This document shows positions 24,329-36,587 of a stretch of DNA of 64,000 bases, piece after piece; positions within the stretch are counted from its first letter, which is position 1, and each line of letters begins with the position of its first letter. The stretch is from Sphagnum compactum (Eukaryota; Bryophyta; Sphagnopsida; Sphagnales), in NCBI GenBank assembly GCA_965153455.1, contig OZ234494.1:1302001-1366000 (forward strand), given 5' to 3'. The translations under genes were made by a program, and so were the position numbers. Under the pieces are notes generated by a model. That model saw only the letters and a list, made by a program, of their open reading frames with translations. It ran no database searches and had not been told where the DNA came from.

Positions 24329-24775
24329 AACAAGGGGGTGTGTCACACTAACTGTGGCCTTGCAATTCACAGTTAAAAAGTATCTATCTCACAAGGCAAA
24401 AGAAGAATGATGAAAATTCAAATATTTCACCATGCCAACAAAATATAATCTTCAAAAAAACCCTCTAAACGAAACCAAAATCCTTGAAGATATTGTAACT
24501 CTCTAACTAATCTCAAGTTTCATCACAAGCCAAAATATCAGATTCTTTCAAATTAGAAAATTCAACATATTCTATTCTATGGGTTGTTTTTGAATCAATA
24601 ATTGTCTCATCATACAAATGTTTTGTGCTTTCTTTTCTTTGCAAACCATGAAAAATTTTGTGTTCTTTTCATATAAAAAATAGACTTACTACTTAAACTT
24701 AGGGCCAAAATCCCTTAAGCTACTATATTCTATAATAAATCTAAACACAATAGTCTTGCCTTGATAGGCAAGGCC
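24329..24775 (+). repeat. Dispersed repeat family, copy 2
   Basis: This copy has the same ordered words as copy 1, starting at AACAAGGGGG then TGTGTCACAC. It extends further 3' than copy 1, through CCCTTAAGCTACTAT, TAAATCTAAACACAAT and CCTTGCCTTGATAGGCAAGG, a short palindrome. Relative to the other copies it carries about 110 bp of extra sequence at roughly 24556-24668. Confidence 0.75.
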
Positions 24776-24779
24776 AATA

Positions 24780-27700
24780 AAGGGGGTTCAATTTCTTGTG
24801 ACTTGGACTTGAATTGAGATTCAAATGGTGGAACTAACTTTTTGCTAAAACTAGAATTGAAGTTAGAATTTTGAAAAAAATTATAACAAACATAAGTTTA
24901 AATTCTTTAGGTAAAGCAACAAGTTTAACTTTTTTGAAAAGTTGACAAGTAGGTGAAATTTTATAGATAATTGATTGGTTTTTATTTAATTGTAAAACTT
25001 TGTATCCAGGCATCCTCAATTTGAATTTGGTTTTATTTATTTTTACATATATAATATAAAGTTCTTGAAGAGTGTGTAATGTGTACATGAAATTAGAGTT
25101 AATTTTCAAAATCAAGCTTGAAGATTCTTGAATTTGAAAAAATGCGTTGAAATTAGAATCACAAGTTTTAGAAATATGCAAAACCAAGCTCAAACCCACA
25201 ACCAAAAAAACCTAGCCAAAAAAATGGTATCATATTTTTCTTTTAAGGAAGAACCAACCAATGCTAAAAAGAACTTGGTATTTTACACAATTTGTCATAA
25301 CTTAGTGGTACCCAATGTCAAGCATGTTAAAATTGATAATAAACCCATAATTTAAATTATTAACCACATTTTGGAGAGGAAATGCCACCATTTCATTGCA
25401 AATTATGATTATAATGATTTCATTTATGATTTGTATATGTATTGTCACACTACAAATTGTCTATGTTAAAAGGTCCCCCATTTAATGTAAAATGTTAGAT
25501 CTCAAATAATTTCAAGATTGCATCACATAATCATCTTCTTTCTTGCAATAGCCATCAAGCCTTCAACTAAAATTTTTAAACCCAAATAAATATATGACAG
25601 CAAAATTAAATACAAATGTAAAATTTTAATTAAATTTATGGTGATTTAAATATGCAAATATTTAAATTCTAGAAAATAATAGGGTGGGAAAAATAAAACT
25701 CTTTCACATCATGCCCCCAAAAAATACTCTCTTTGACACACATAGTGACCAAACCCCCTCCCCCTTATTTTTAATTTTTATAAAACATATTGTTTATGTC
25801 TTTACATAAATATTTATTATTGCAATGAATTAAAGATGTATTAGGGTGGCAAGAGGAAAGACATGATGAATATAAATATAATAAAATAAATGAAATGTCA
25901 ATTGCAAATTTTTAAAAAAAATACAAAATGACTTAGTATATCACTATTCAATGATCATATACACTCAAACAACAATATGTTTTTATACATTATGTTTCGG
26001 AAGTCCATAAGTTTGTGAATTTCTCCAAAACTCATTTAATGAAATTGATGAAACATTATTTTTTTTCATCCACAATGGACTAATATCATGCATCATTATT
26101 CATTTTTTTCATCCATAGTAGGTTCTTAGAAAGGTGTTCAAAAAAGGTTCTTCAGAAGGTGGGCCATATAAAAGTTTATATAAAAATTACATTAAGTTAA
26201 GTCCACAAATGGATATAACAAAATGTTATTCCCCCAATTACATTGAAAATGTTCAATTGCTCATATTTCATGTATGACTTATGTTTTAAGCTTGATCCTT
26301 TTCATTTGCTTTGATATGCTTTGCAACCAACATGTGCTAACAATATGGTTATTGTTACATGTGATTGTATCTATGGAGTTAAGGGTATGATGTTGTTGTG
26401 GTTTGTGACATTTTTACATTTATTGTTTAGCAAGTTGGTTACCTTGTTTAAAAAGTTGGTTTTCATGTAACCGTGTATAAGAACACACGTATTGTTGTCC
26501 TTTTAAAGCTCGTATCATTATTTGAACACATTCCCATCATCCTTTCCAAGGATGAAAGATGAGGTGGTGCACATTTTGATACTCCTTTCATTGTTGACAA
26601 TAACACATACTATTCTTCTTTCTTTGAAGTCTCTACATATGGAGTGGCATCCATCTTTGAGATTATTAATCCATGTCAAGAAAAATAAACTACAAGAATT
26701 AACAACTTGAAAATAAATTTCCTCTTTTGGCGGGTAATATATGGCTATTTACACAACACATAATTTTTTAATTTTTTTTCAACCTACTCACTAACAAAGT
26801 CCAAAACTCCAAAGCTCCACCATGGTGTTCTTTCTTTTACCCATTTTTACTTACTTTCTTTCAAGCAATGGGTTTTTCCTAAATTACCAAATCTTCAAGG
26901 ATCCTCCATTCTAAGTCGAATAGTACTTAGTTGTGTTTGGTTCCACTTGTTGGGAGCCCCGCCCTCTCACCCCCAACCCTACCTAGTGATTTTGTCCATT
27001 TGTGAAAGTTTTTCACTTTTTGCAAATTTTAAAAACAAAAATGATTGAAAGTCAAAAAGATTTTGTGGCTTTTTAGCACGGATTTTTTTTCAATTTTTAA
27101 ATTCGACATTTTTCCATTTTCATCATTAGGTAGTCAAAAAAGAATTTGTGAATTATTATGGATGAAAAAACCATATTTTCCCTATTTTGTTATTCATGAA
27201 GCCATTTTTGGCTCCATCTTGTTTGGATGATTCCACATTTTTGGGCTAGAATAAAAAAAAAGCATTTGGAAAAAACCATGAACCCTAATTATGTATTAAA
27301 AAAGGTTGAAGAAATTTTCCATTTATGCCCAAACATTTTGGGCCCTCTGGAAAAATCTTGATGCCTGATAAAAATTTGGGCATTTTGAGAAGTTTTATGC
27401 TGCCCTTTAGTTTTGGGCAAATTGTAAAGGTTAAATTTTTTAATTTTTAATTTTTTTTGTTACTGCCCACCCTTCCGAATGCTCTCTCACATGAAAGAGA
27501 GTATGTTGGCCAAAACAACATTAGAAACCCTTTTGCACATGAGGGGGGGTATTTTAACCTTTTGAAATCAAGGGGTCAAATTAACCTCCTGAGTTCACCC
27601 TAACTTGATCCCAAATCTAGAAAAAATTAAGATATTTATTCTTGAGGTTAAGATATCCCAACACATTTATCCCGCCTCTTAACCCTAATGCCATGTCATT

Positions 27701-27970
27701 TGCCAAGTCCAAAATTTTCCCCCTTTTGTGTGAATGAGATGACATTAGGGTTAATTTATTCTTTTAGTTTATCCCTTAATACTATTTGGGTGTGAATGTA
27801 GCACTATGAAATCTAGAACTTCTTTTCTAGTTCTAGACCACATGCATGTCTATGGAACATGCCCATTCATCATATGCACACATATACATACTATTTCAAA
27901 CATCACTCACAAATTGAATCAAATTTTGAGACAAAAATATATGGCCAAAAGTGTGCAATCTTTTCCATAT
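24780..27970. other. AT-rich intergenic DNA, no gene seen
   Basis: Very AT-rich with long A and T runs. The longest frame (123 codons, minus strand, 24834-25205) is compositionally biased and unrecognised. A small hairpin CTCTCT...AGAGAG lies near 27484-27503. Confidence 0.55.
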
Positions 27971-27977
27971 GAGCATA

Positions 27978-28236
27978 TAAACTCAAATATTTCACCACAC
28001 AAAAAATATATATATAATCTTCGAAAAATCCTCTAAAAGAAACCAAAATCCTTCGAGAGATCATAACTCTATAACTAATCTCAAGTTTCAACACAAGCCC
28101 AAAATATCATCTTTCAAAAATCCTCATATAAAAATAGACCTATTTATTATTTATTACCTAGGGGGCCGAAATCCCTTAAGCTACTATACTCTATGAGGAA
28201 TCTAAACACAATATCCTTGCCTTGGTAGGCCAAGAC
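27978..28236 (+). repeat. Dispersed repeat family, copy 3
   Basis: Matches the central and 3' parts of the family: AACTCAAATATTTCACCA, TCTAAAAGAAACCAAAATCC, AACTAATCTCAAGTTTCAA, CCTCATATAAAAATAGACC, CCTAGGGGGCC, CCCTTAAGCTACTATACT and CCTTGCCTTGGTAGGCCAAG. The 5' third is missing or too diverged to see. The insert of copy 2 and the telomere-like array of copy 1 are both absent. Confidence 0.75.
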
Positions 28237-28239
28237 CGA

Positions 28240-28990
28240 CAAACCTCTTGAGAGGACTTTGGGTTTGGGGAAGGTCCTCATAACAAACCACTTATTAGGG
28301 ACTTTGGGTGAATGGGCTTTTTTCATAGTTGAAACTTGACTTAGTTTGGCACTTACTTATTTAGCCAAAGTATTCTCTTTTCTCCTTTTAATTTAGAGGA
28401 ACAAAGAGAGTTGCAATCTTGTCTTGGGTTGTGTGTTAACAAAGCATTTGTGACTTTGAGAAAGTTGAGGGAACCCATGTCTACTACCTCCATTCCCAAC
28501 CCACCCACCCACTCACTCACTCACTCACTCACCCGAAAAACACTTGTTCAACTTTAAACCTTTTTCATGTTCTTCTTGTTCGACTTTAAAACCTTTTTCA
28601 TGTTGTTTTTGGGTGTTTGTCTTCTTTCTTTTGTCCCTTTTTTTTCCCTTTTGGTGTCAATAAAGTCTCCATATTGAGTTATCTTCCTCTTTCTTCCTTC
28701 CTTCTATCCAAGTCAAGTCCCATCCATCCCTTGATGCTACAAAAGGAAACTCGTGTGTTCAAATCTCAAGACAAGAGCTCACCTACAATTTTACTTATTT
28801 AGGGTTGGTTGGTTGGTTTCCTATGCATCAAAACCCCCCCTCCCCCCCCACCTCAAAACAAGTAACCTAAAAGCAAAAGTTTTGGGCTGTACATCCGAAT
28901 CATCTAAACATGTGGGGTTTCATCCAACTCAACCATTTGGTAGTCGACATAACTCACCTACCGATCACATATGGTATAACTAACACACCA
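28240..28990. other. Intergenic DNA with (CACT)n
   Basis: (ACTC)n spans 28510-28532, and pyrimidine-rich tracts lie at 28620-28720 and 28830-28860. No gene is supported. Confidence 0.5.
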
Positions 28991-28993
28991 CCC

Positions 28994-29200
28994 ATGGTAT
29001 TTGTCTTTGGACATGAACATAGTTGTTATTTTTGCATTGAAGAATTATAGTGCGAATGTGTTATAATATTAGTATTCGAATTAAGAACCTACGACTATGG
29101 TATCCGTCTTTGGATATGAACAAAGTTGTTGTTATACTTGAATACAAGAATTATGGTGGGAATGTATTGTAATTTGCATTAGCATTAAGAAGGAAGGGAG
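28994..29200 (+). repeat. 103-bp tandem duplication
   Basis: ATGGTAT(T/C)(T/C)GTCTTTGGA occurs at 28994 and 29097. Both copies continue with ATGAACA(T/A)AGTTGTT, then AGAATTAT(A/G)GTG(C/G)GAATGT and AGTATTCGAATTAAGAA or GCATTAGCATTAAGAA. Confidence 0.8.
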
Positions 29201-29204
29201 TACG

Positions 29205-30470
29205 ACAATTGTCAAAAAAGAAAAAGAGAAAGAAACAAATGAATGTTGACATCCAACATAGTTTGAGACACAATGGTTTATGGTATTGTTTGGACAATTT
29301 GATCTTAACCCTAAACCCTAAACCCTCAACATTGGTTGATACTTTTCGACAAGTGATAAAAAAGCAAGAACAAGATGCCACTCACCACACCATCTAGAGA
29401 ATGAAATAGATCCTATGACATGATCATTGCATGAAACAAAATTTCATACATATTATATATCCTTTTTTTTTCCCCCTTTCAAACTTTGATGATATCATAC
29501 TTTTTAAACACGTTACCATGCTACTTAACTTACAAACACACTTTTTTCAACAGTTTGATGAAAGAAAGCACACACACATGAGGATGCCACGGTTGACAAC
29601 ATTTGGTTGCAACAACACCCTTTCGGATTATCCACATGAAAGGCATCAAATTTCATCAAGTTGCATAAAGGGAAAGGAGAGTCTTTGCCAAGTTTTTCAT
29701 TGTAAAAAAAACACAATTCTTGTAGGATATAGTTGTGCCAAACTAAAACCAAAAATTCCTTTGTTTTTTGGCAAATGTTTTGTAAAAAGCCAAGCATCTA
29801 CGACAAAACCTTTAAACTTTTTTTGGGGGGGTTGTTGTGGTGTGAAAATTTCAAAGCCAAATTTAATCTAAATTTGGGGAGACTGAAAATGTCACTATAA
29901 TTTCTGACAAATACTCATTTAAAATAAAAATAAAATCTTTTTACACTCACAATATTTACAAATGAGAAAAAGGTATTGGTAAAAATGATATCTACATTGT
30001 GATACTAAATATTTGCACACAATGCCTTTTTCCATATATCTTTGTGAGAAAAAAAGTGAAAATTAATTTGAGAAATTAGGTCTTATAAGTGTGTGACATA
30101 CCTATTTATACTTTTGCTTTCAATCTTGCTTTAGTGACATACCATAACAACAACATTGCTAAATAGGTAACATGTTTGTCACACCCTTGTCTTTAGGGTT
30201 TGACATAGGTACCAACCGAATTAAAATTGAATTATTTAATTTAATTTAAATTAGCCACCTAGTTTAATTTTGGGTGATAAGTTGACTTGGTGTTTTTTTT
30301 TTTTTTTCCCAAATTGGGTTGGGCACACTAAGGTAAGTGATTAAGTTAGAGTTTGACCTTGGGTTAGTTACATTAGGTGAAGTAAAGTTAGGGTTTGACC
30401 TTGTAAATGGACCTTATAAAAAGGGTAACTGAAAAAATTGTGCCATTATTATAATAGTGCTTCCTTTCTC
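29205..30470. other. Intergenic DNA with telomere-like array
   Basis: A (CCCTAAA)n array of nearly three units lies at 29307-29326. A 146-codon frame (29431-29871) contains poly-Phe and poly-Gly-like low complexity and is unrecognised. No gene is supported. Confidence 0.5.
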
Positions 30471-30477
30471 AAAAAGG

Positions 30478-30589
30478 AATGCAATTAGGGCATTAGGGCA
30501 AAACAATTGCCACTAATTGTTTCCACTTAATATGCCCCCTAATGCACTAATTGTTTGCCCTAATGGCCTAATAATGCCCTAATTGCATT
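30478..30589 (+). repeat. 112-bp nested palindrome (fold-back element)
   Basis: The ends are a perfect 18-bp inverted repeat: AATGCAATTAGGGCATTA at 30478-30495 and its complement at 30572-30589. Inside lies a second inverted pair, TTAGGGCAAAACAATT (30493-30508) against AATTGTTTGCCCTAA (30549-30563), differing by one base of length. The whole unit could fold into one branched stem. It looks like a miniature fold-back transposon. I see no coding capacity and no clear target-site duplication. Confidence 0.75.
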
Positions 30590-30594
30590 TTAGT

Positions 30595-31395
30595 GAACCA
30601 GCATAAGCTAACCATGGTGCTTGGTTAGCTATATACTAACCATCCACATGCATCTACCTACCTACTTACCTAGTAGCCATCAACTACCATACCTACTTAC
30701 CTACCTGCGTAGACCCACTTGCATTACCTACCTACCTACCTACCTACCTACCTACTTACTCTCTTACATAGGTAGTTAGTTAGCCAAGTAGTGCAAGGGG
30801 CTGGGACAAATAGGAGGGGATACAGGATAGGATGGAAGCTTGGTAACTGGGGTTGTGGTTTCATCCAAAACCGAGTTTGTACTAGCCCACTATTAGGGTT
30901 TCTTTTTCCAATTTGTGAAAAACAATTTCAATTTTTTTGCAAAAATTAGTAAAATTTAAACTAGAAAATTAAATTTGGAAATTTTCCAGATTTTATGTAA
31001 TTACATAATTTGTAATTTGGTAAACTCAGTATTATTATTATTTTTTTCCCGATAGTAATTAAAAAGCTTGAACTTCATCCAAATTTATTGTTTATGGAAG
31101 GACTATTATATTGCTATGGATGAATGGATGGATGGATGGATGGATGGACAATAGAAAAGTTTGAGAGAATGAAGAAAGGCATCATGAGGGGATGGGGAAG
31201 GGGATTAGGATACACACTTTTGAACCAATGGGAACTCTACTACTGTGATCCCTAACAAACTGCCCCCTGCCCTACTTGATGGATTTGCTTGTGGCCCCCA
31301 TCATCCTCACATCATAATCAGGTTTTTTCCCCCCCTGCCCCTGCCCTACTTTGGGGGGGGTGTTTTTTTTCTCACTCAAATTTGTGATATTAAAA
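30595..31395. repeat. TACC- and GGAT-rich microsatellite DNA
   Basis: (TACC)n tracts lie at about 30656-30675 and 30726-30754, and (GGAT)n at 31124-31148. The same TACC flavour is seen at 1.7 and 2.2 kb, suggesting a shared element. A G-run of eight lies near 31353. No gene is supported. Confidence 0.6.
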
Positions 31396-31399
31396 AAAA

Positions 31400-31800
31400 T
31401 TGGAAAAATTTTCCGAGAAAAAAGATAACAAAATTGAGTTTACACTAGGATTTTTTTTTAGTTTTCCAAATTAAAAAAAAAACTTGAGTTTACACAAGGA
31501 TTTTATTTATTTATTTATTTATTTACAATTTTCCAAAAGGAGAGGAAAAAATTGAGTGAACAACACTAGGAATTTTTTTAATTTTCTGAAAAAGAGAAAA
31601 AATTTGAGTTCATACTAGGAATTTTTATTTTTTATTTCTAATTTTCCAGAAAACAGAATAAAATTGAGCTCACACTAGGATTTCTTTTTTTTAATTTTCC
31701 AAAAAAGAGAAAGAAATTGAGTTTACACTAGTATTTTTTATTTAATTTTTAATTTCCGGAAAAAAAACAGAAAAAAATTTGAGTTTACACTAGGATTTGA
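31400..31800 (+). repeat. Minisatellite, 50-68 bp unit, seven copies
   Basis: The core TTGAGTTTACACTAGGA recurs with small changes at about 31434, 31484, 31552, 31604, 31664, 31717 and 31780. Cores are separated by a T-rich stretch, AATTTTCC(A/G)(A/G)AA and an A-rich GAGAAA segment. The varying unit length comes from the homopolymer parts. No coding content is visible. Confidence 0.85.
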
Positions 31801-31804
31801 GAAA

Positions 31805-33790
31805 AAAAATTCCAAAAAACAAAACTCCAAAAAATCAGTTTCCAACTGATTTTTTATTTTCGAAGAAAGAGAAAGAATTGATTTTAAATCCGGGAATTTT
31901 GAAATTTTGGAATTTGGGGTTTTTATTTACCAAAATTTGGGTAAAAAACTACAAAAATTTGGGGGGCAAGGAAATCACTGATTATAATAATAATAATAAT
32001 ATTTAGGGGGGTCTTCTTCTCAGGCCCTTTTTCTGCAACGGTCGTCAAATGGATCTCTCTGGTCCGCGTATTGACGTTAAATTAAAAGAAAGAAAGAAAG
32101 ATAGTTACAGCCAATCAAGTGGCCTGGATTTGTCATTTGCGGCTGCAATCTGACAAAAGGGCCAATACTCGGCAAAGTCTTATCTACCATGTGCCGAACA
32201 CAAAAAAAGAAATCATGGGAACGACAACGACCGCAAAAAAAAAAAGAAAAGCTGACATTCTTCACTATCCGATCAAAATAATTTCATCCGGCTGAAGAGA
32301 AGAATAATTTTTTTCAAACGGAGAGTGTAATGCAACCCCCCCCCCCCCCCCAAAACTGTCGACTTCATTGGGTGCAAACTCTGTACGCACTTACACACAT
32401 ACGGACATTGGTCCACCATCCTTTGTAATGATCTCAAATGTGAGCAAACGAACGAACGAACGAATGGACGAACGAATCGAACGAACAACCAAAAGTCCCC
32501 AGTCCAAGTTTTAGTAATAATTTATTATCTGGAAGTCCTTGGTCGGGTGGGCAAATGTCTTCCTTCCCTGAATACTTGAACACCCCCAGAATCGAGAGTT
32601 CAGATATCTCCGGATTAACGGCTGACAAAATCAATTGGATCCCCCTTTCGACCATCTTAGTCATAAGATCCCCGAATTCTCCCCCCCAGTGGGGGGGCCT
32701 TATTATTATTATACTCGGTACCAAGTTCTTGGTGGTCCGCAATTTTGCCTCTTAAGTTCCCCCCCTCCCCCCTCCCCCCAAAAAAAATACAAAGCCCCAA
32801 CATAATTATCAGGATTTTATTATGAATAGGGGTTTTTTTTTTTTCTTCAAATTTTTGTTTCCCAAATTCAATTTCCTTTTATTTCACAAAGAAATTTTCT
32901 GAAATTTTCCCACTTTTTATATATATAAAAAAGGCTCAATTTCCTTATAATTTGTTATTTGAATAATTCCCAAAGATATCGAAATTTCGGTACACCAAAA
33001 CAAGAACAAAATTACTTATAATTTGCACATGTGGCAAAATTACTAACTTGGAATTGGAATTACGCAATTGGAACACAAGTGCCTCTTTGACACCTATTCT
33101 AGTTTCCTATTGGTGCACTTCTGTATATTTTATTTTTTATTTTATTTTACACCCCACTCCTAGGCCCTGAGTTTTTCCCAAGAAAATTAAAAACATTTGT
33201 TGACAAAAAAAAATTGGAAAAGTTCTTGAAAAAACAAAGAATTTTCCTAGTGAAAAAGAAAATTCCAATAAAATTGTGAAAATTTCTACAAATTTTTCCA
33301 TTATTACAAATTTGGGGAAAAAAAAAAGCAAAACCCTGCATTGTAGAAGCAAAGAAATTGGTAAGTCTCTCTCTTTCTTTTGTTTTCTTTTTTTCTTTTT
33401 TTTCCCAACAAATTTTGACATATATTTCTGGGGAAAAAATTGGGAGAATTTTGAAAAGCTTTTTTTTTTAAAAAAAAATTGGGAAAGTATAAATTTTCGA
33501 TTTTTTGTGGGGAAAAAAATTCGCCAAAATGTTTTCTATATCAAAAAATTGAGGAAAAACCCTACCCGAGTGATCTTAACTCAAAAAAGCAAAAATGAAA
33601 AAAGGAAAAAAATTCCCCTCTGAAAAAGGCAAGGAAAATAAAAGAAAAGAAAAGCTGCTTACCTGTTTGATCCATCCGCTGTTGGAAAGAACGAAAATAC
33701 AAACGGGGAAAAAAAAACTCAAGTCTTTCTTTCTTTTCTTTTCTTTTCTTTCCGTAAAAAGACAACTTTTTCGTCCTCCTCTTTTTCTTT
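31805..33790. other. Intergenic DNA with homopolymers, poly-C
   Basis: A poly-C run of about 16 lies at 32336-32351, and CGAA/ACGA repeats at about 32447-32483. A CpG-bearing patch spans 32020-32760, and very A/T-homopolymeric sequence follows to 33.75 kb. Open frames here are driven by AAA/TTT runs and are not believable. The last few hundred bases may be distal promoter of the SRS gene. Confidence 0.5.
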
Positions 33791-33881
33791 CCGTATTCGT
33801 CTTGTCCGCATCCCCTGCAACTGTCCGTGTGGCCACGGATGTACCATACGACCACCGAACCTCACATTACCGCACCTCGCC

Positions 33882-34053
33882 TTAGGTTCGGAGAATCCCG
33901 ATGCTCGGAATCAGGTACAGTGACCACTGCCCGAGCCTTTGATAGGTGCAGGTTTGGAAACCGTGGAGAGCGAATACGCCGAAAGAAGATAGACCGCGCA
34001 GTATCACTTCCTTGTGCCCATAGTAGGTTCGGATGCCGCGGAGAGCGAATAGG
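33882..34053 (+). promoter_or_regulatory. SRS upstream region with 75-bp direct repeat
   Basis: AGGTTTGGAAACCGTGGAGA (33950) followed by GCGAATACG is echoed by AGGTTCGGATGCCGCGGAGA (34025) followed by GCGAATAGG, 75 bp further on. A third AGGTTCGGA starts at about 33885. The stretch is CpG-rich compared with its surroundings and lies 850-1000 bp upstream of the SRS reading frame, so a promoter or leader role is plausible. At 34082 an ATG is followed directly by GTGAGT, a strong donor-like hexamer, which may mark a leader intron. Confidence 0.4.
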
Positions 34054-34907
34054 CAGCTAGCGGAGCGACCTCGCGGTTTGGATGGTGAGTTGTGACTGCC
34101 TGCGCGGTGCGACTGCGCGGTTGGGTGCGGTTGTGTTCCTCGCCTTCGTCGGGTTCTTCCTTCTTCCTTGTTTCCTGGAGCTCGTCGTCATCGCCCTACC
34201 ACACGCTCGCTCGCGCGCGAGAGCAGCTGAACTCGTCAGAGCTTCTGTGCTCTTGTGTGTCCAGACAACGCACGAGGAGCCGCGCACTCGCTTAGACGAG
34301 CTGCAGTCAGCTGTACATGAGCTCTGGAAACTTGTTGGAGTTTTGGAACAGGCCAATTCGCCGCTCTTGTTCTGAAGCTGAAGCTGCCTGAGCATTGAGC
34401 ATTCTGCTTTGGACTTTCGACGACGACAACTCCTTTTTTCTGTTTTTTTTTTTTTTTTTGTTGGGTTTGCTCCTGCTGCAGTTGGTGGTTCTCCCTTTGG
34501 GGTTAATGAAAGCTTTTGTGTTTTGGAGTGGGTGAGTGAGCGAGTGAGTGAGCGAGGAGATTGTGGGTTCTGCATTCGGTTGTCAGTTGGGGATTCATTG
34601 CTGTCGCACACTTTGGTATTGTGGGTGGTGGAGTTGTTGTCAGGATTTTTTTTCTTCTGTGGGATTCCGAGGGTTTTAGAAGCAGTTTTGGGAGAGTGTG
34701 TGTGTGTGTGTGGTGTTGCTTTTTAAGGGGAGGAGGAGCAGGGGAAGGGAGAAAGGGAGGAGCAAGAGGAGGAGGAAGAGAGAGAGAGACACACACACAG
34801 AGACGAATCATCATACTCAAGGAGGAAAAAGAGAAGGGAGGGTGCAGCAGCCGGGACAGAGATAGAGAATCTGTCTCTAGCGGATTGATTGCGGGGAAGG
34901 GGGGAAG

Positions 34908-36535
34908 GTGGAGACAACTAGGAGAGGCATTGTGGCGCGGGCTGGGGTGACAGAAGGGGGGGGAGGAGGAGGAAGAGGAGGAGGCGACCCCAGCAGAGAC
35001 GACCCCACATCGTTGAAAGACGGGGATCTGTCGTTGGGCTACGCGTACGCGCGCAACCTCCCTTCCACTGCTGCTGCTGCTCTCACCAACAACCCCATAC
35101 CCTGGGGTCGGCCCCCCCCAGTGTATGGCACGCACCACCACCATCACCGCGAAGTCTACCAGAGCCTATTGAGCCGAGGTGAGGAAGATCAGTATGGAGG
35201 AGGAGCGCATGGAGGAGCAGCTCCTCCTCCTCATGCTGCTTCTCCTCATGTAGTTCTTCACCATGGAGCACTGCATGGAGGAGCTCTTCAAGGGTACGAA
35301 GCCAGCTTGAAAAGAGAGAGTCATCAAAGAAGTGAAGACACAGCAGCAGGCCTTGCGGCCAACAATTTTGACGAGGAGGAAGAAGCGGAGCAGGAAGGTA
35401 GTAGCAATAGCAGCAGCGTGGGAAAGACCACTGCTGCAGACAGAGACAGAGACATCAACAACAACAACCCATCAGCTGCACAGAGCTGGGCACTGGCCGT
35501 GAGGGAGGGAGACGAAGAAGACGCAGCAGCAGCAGCAACGCAGGGCATGAATGTACAAAGCCTGCAACAGCACAATCCCGCACACGCGGGCCCATCTGAT
35601 CCCGACAACCATCTACACCTTCATGGTATCTATTCATCTATTTATGCACTCCCCGCCTCTTGAGAGGATTGATTCTGCTACCTTACAGTTGTTCTCGTCT
35701 GCAGCTTCTCTGTGTGCCGGATTCCTGCTGCTTTGGGTAGCAGCGGGCTTGGTTTAGGTCTGAGATTTTATTATTGTTATTATTATTTTCTTCTGTTGTG
35801 GGTTTTGTGCAAATTCCTTCTTTCTTTCACAAATGGATTCACGTCTGATGCTTCTCTTTCTGTCCGATGTTTCTCTTTCTCTCTTTCACAAATGGGTTCA
35901 CGTCTGATGGGTCTGATGCTTTTCTTTCTTTCTTTCTTTATTTGACAAATGGGTTCACGTCTGATCGGTCTGGTGTTTGTCTTTCTTTCTGTCTTTTACA
36001 AATGGGTTCACGTCTGGTGTTTGTGTTTCTTGATTGGGGGGCGGGGGGGATGAAGAACCACGTGCGGAAGAGCTGTGGGGAGCAACAGTAGGAGGAGGAG
36101 GAGGAGGGAAGGTGAAGGAGGGAGTGGTTGGGCAGGGGCAGGGACAGCAAGTAGTAGGAGGAGGAGCAAGTAGTACGGGAACAACAACAGGATCATCAGC
36201 GTGTCAAGAATGCGGAAACCAAGCGAAGAAAGATTGCTCGTACCAGCGATGTCGAACGTGTTGTAAGAGTCGAGGGTTTGAGTGTACCACGCATCTCAAG
36301 AGTACTTGGGTTCCTGCAGCTAAGCGGCGAGAACGACAGGCGGCTGAATCTGCTGCTGCCGCTGCCGCCTCCGCTGGCCTTCTTCTTCGTCCCAAGTCCA
36401 AGCGCGCTCGATCCCTCGTCGTTGCCAATTCTCTCACCTATACTTCTGCAACGTCTCCCAGAGGAGGCTCTGCTGATCTCAACTCCGCTCATCTCTCTGC
36501 TGCTCCTCATCCTTCTCAACCAAGTAAACTCTCTG

Positions 36536-36587
<52 letters not shown>

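Noticed and set aside
29431-29871. 146-codon plus-strand frame
   Set aside because: Contains poly-Phe and Gly-run low complexity from T and G tracts. There is no recognisable domain, and a competing frame on the other strand has equal quality.
34057-35147. Long minus-strand frames of 184 and 214 codons
   Set aside because: They lie antisense to the SRS leader and first exon and consist mainly of Ser, Pro, Thr and Arg from GA/CT-rich sequence. They are shadows of the plus-strand gene.
34908-35663. GTG at 34908 as the SRS start codon
   Set aside because: Plant nuclear genes rarely start at GTG. The position only marks where an automatic frame begins, so the true start was left open.
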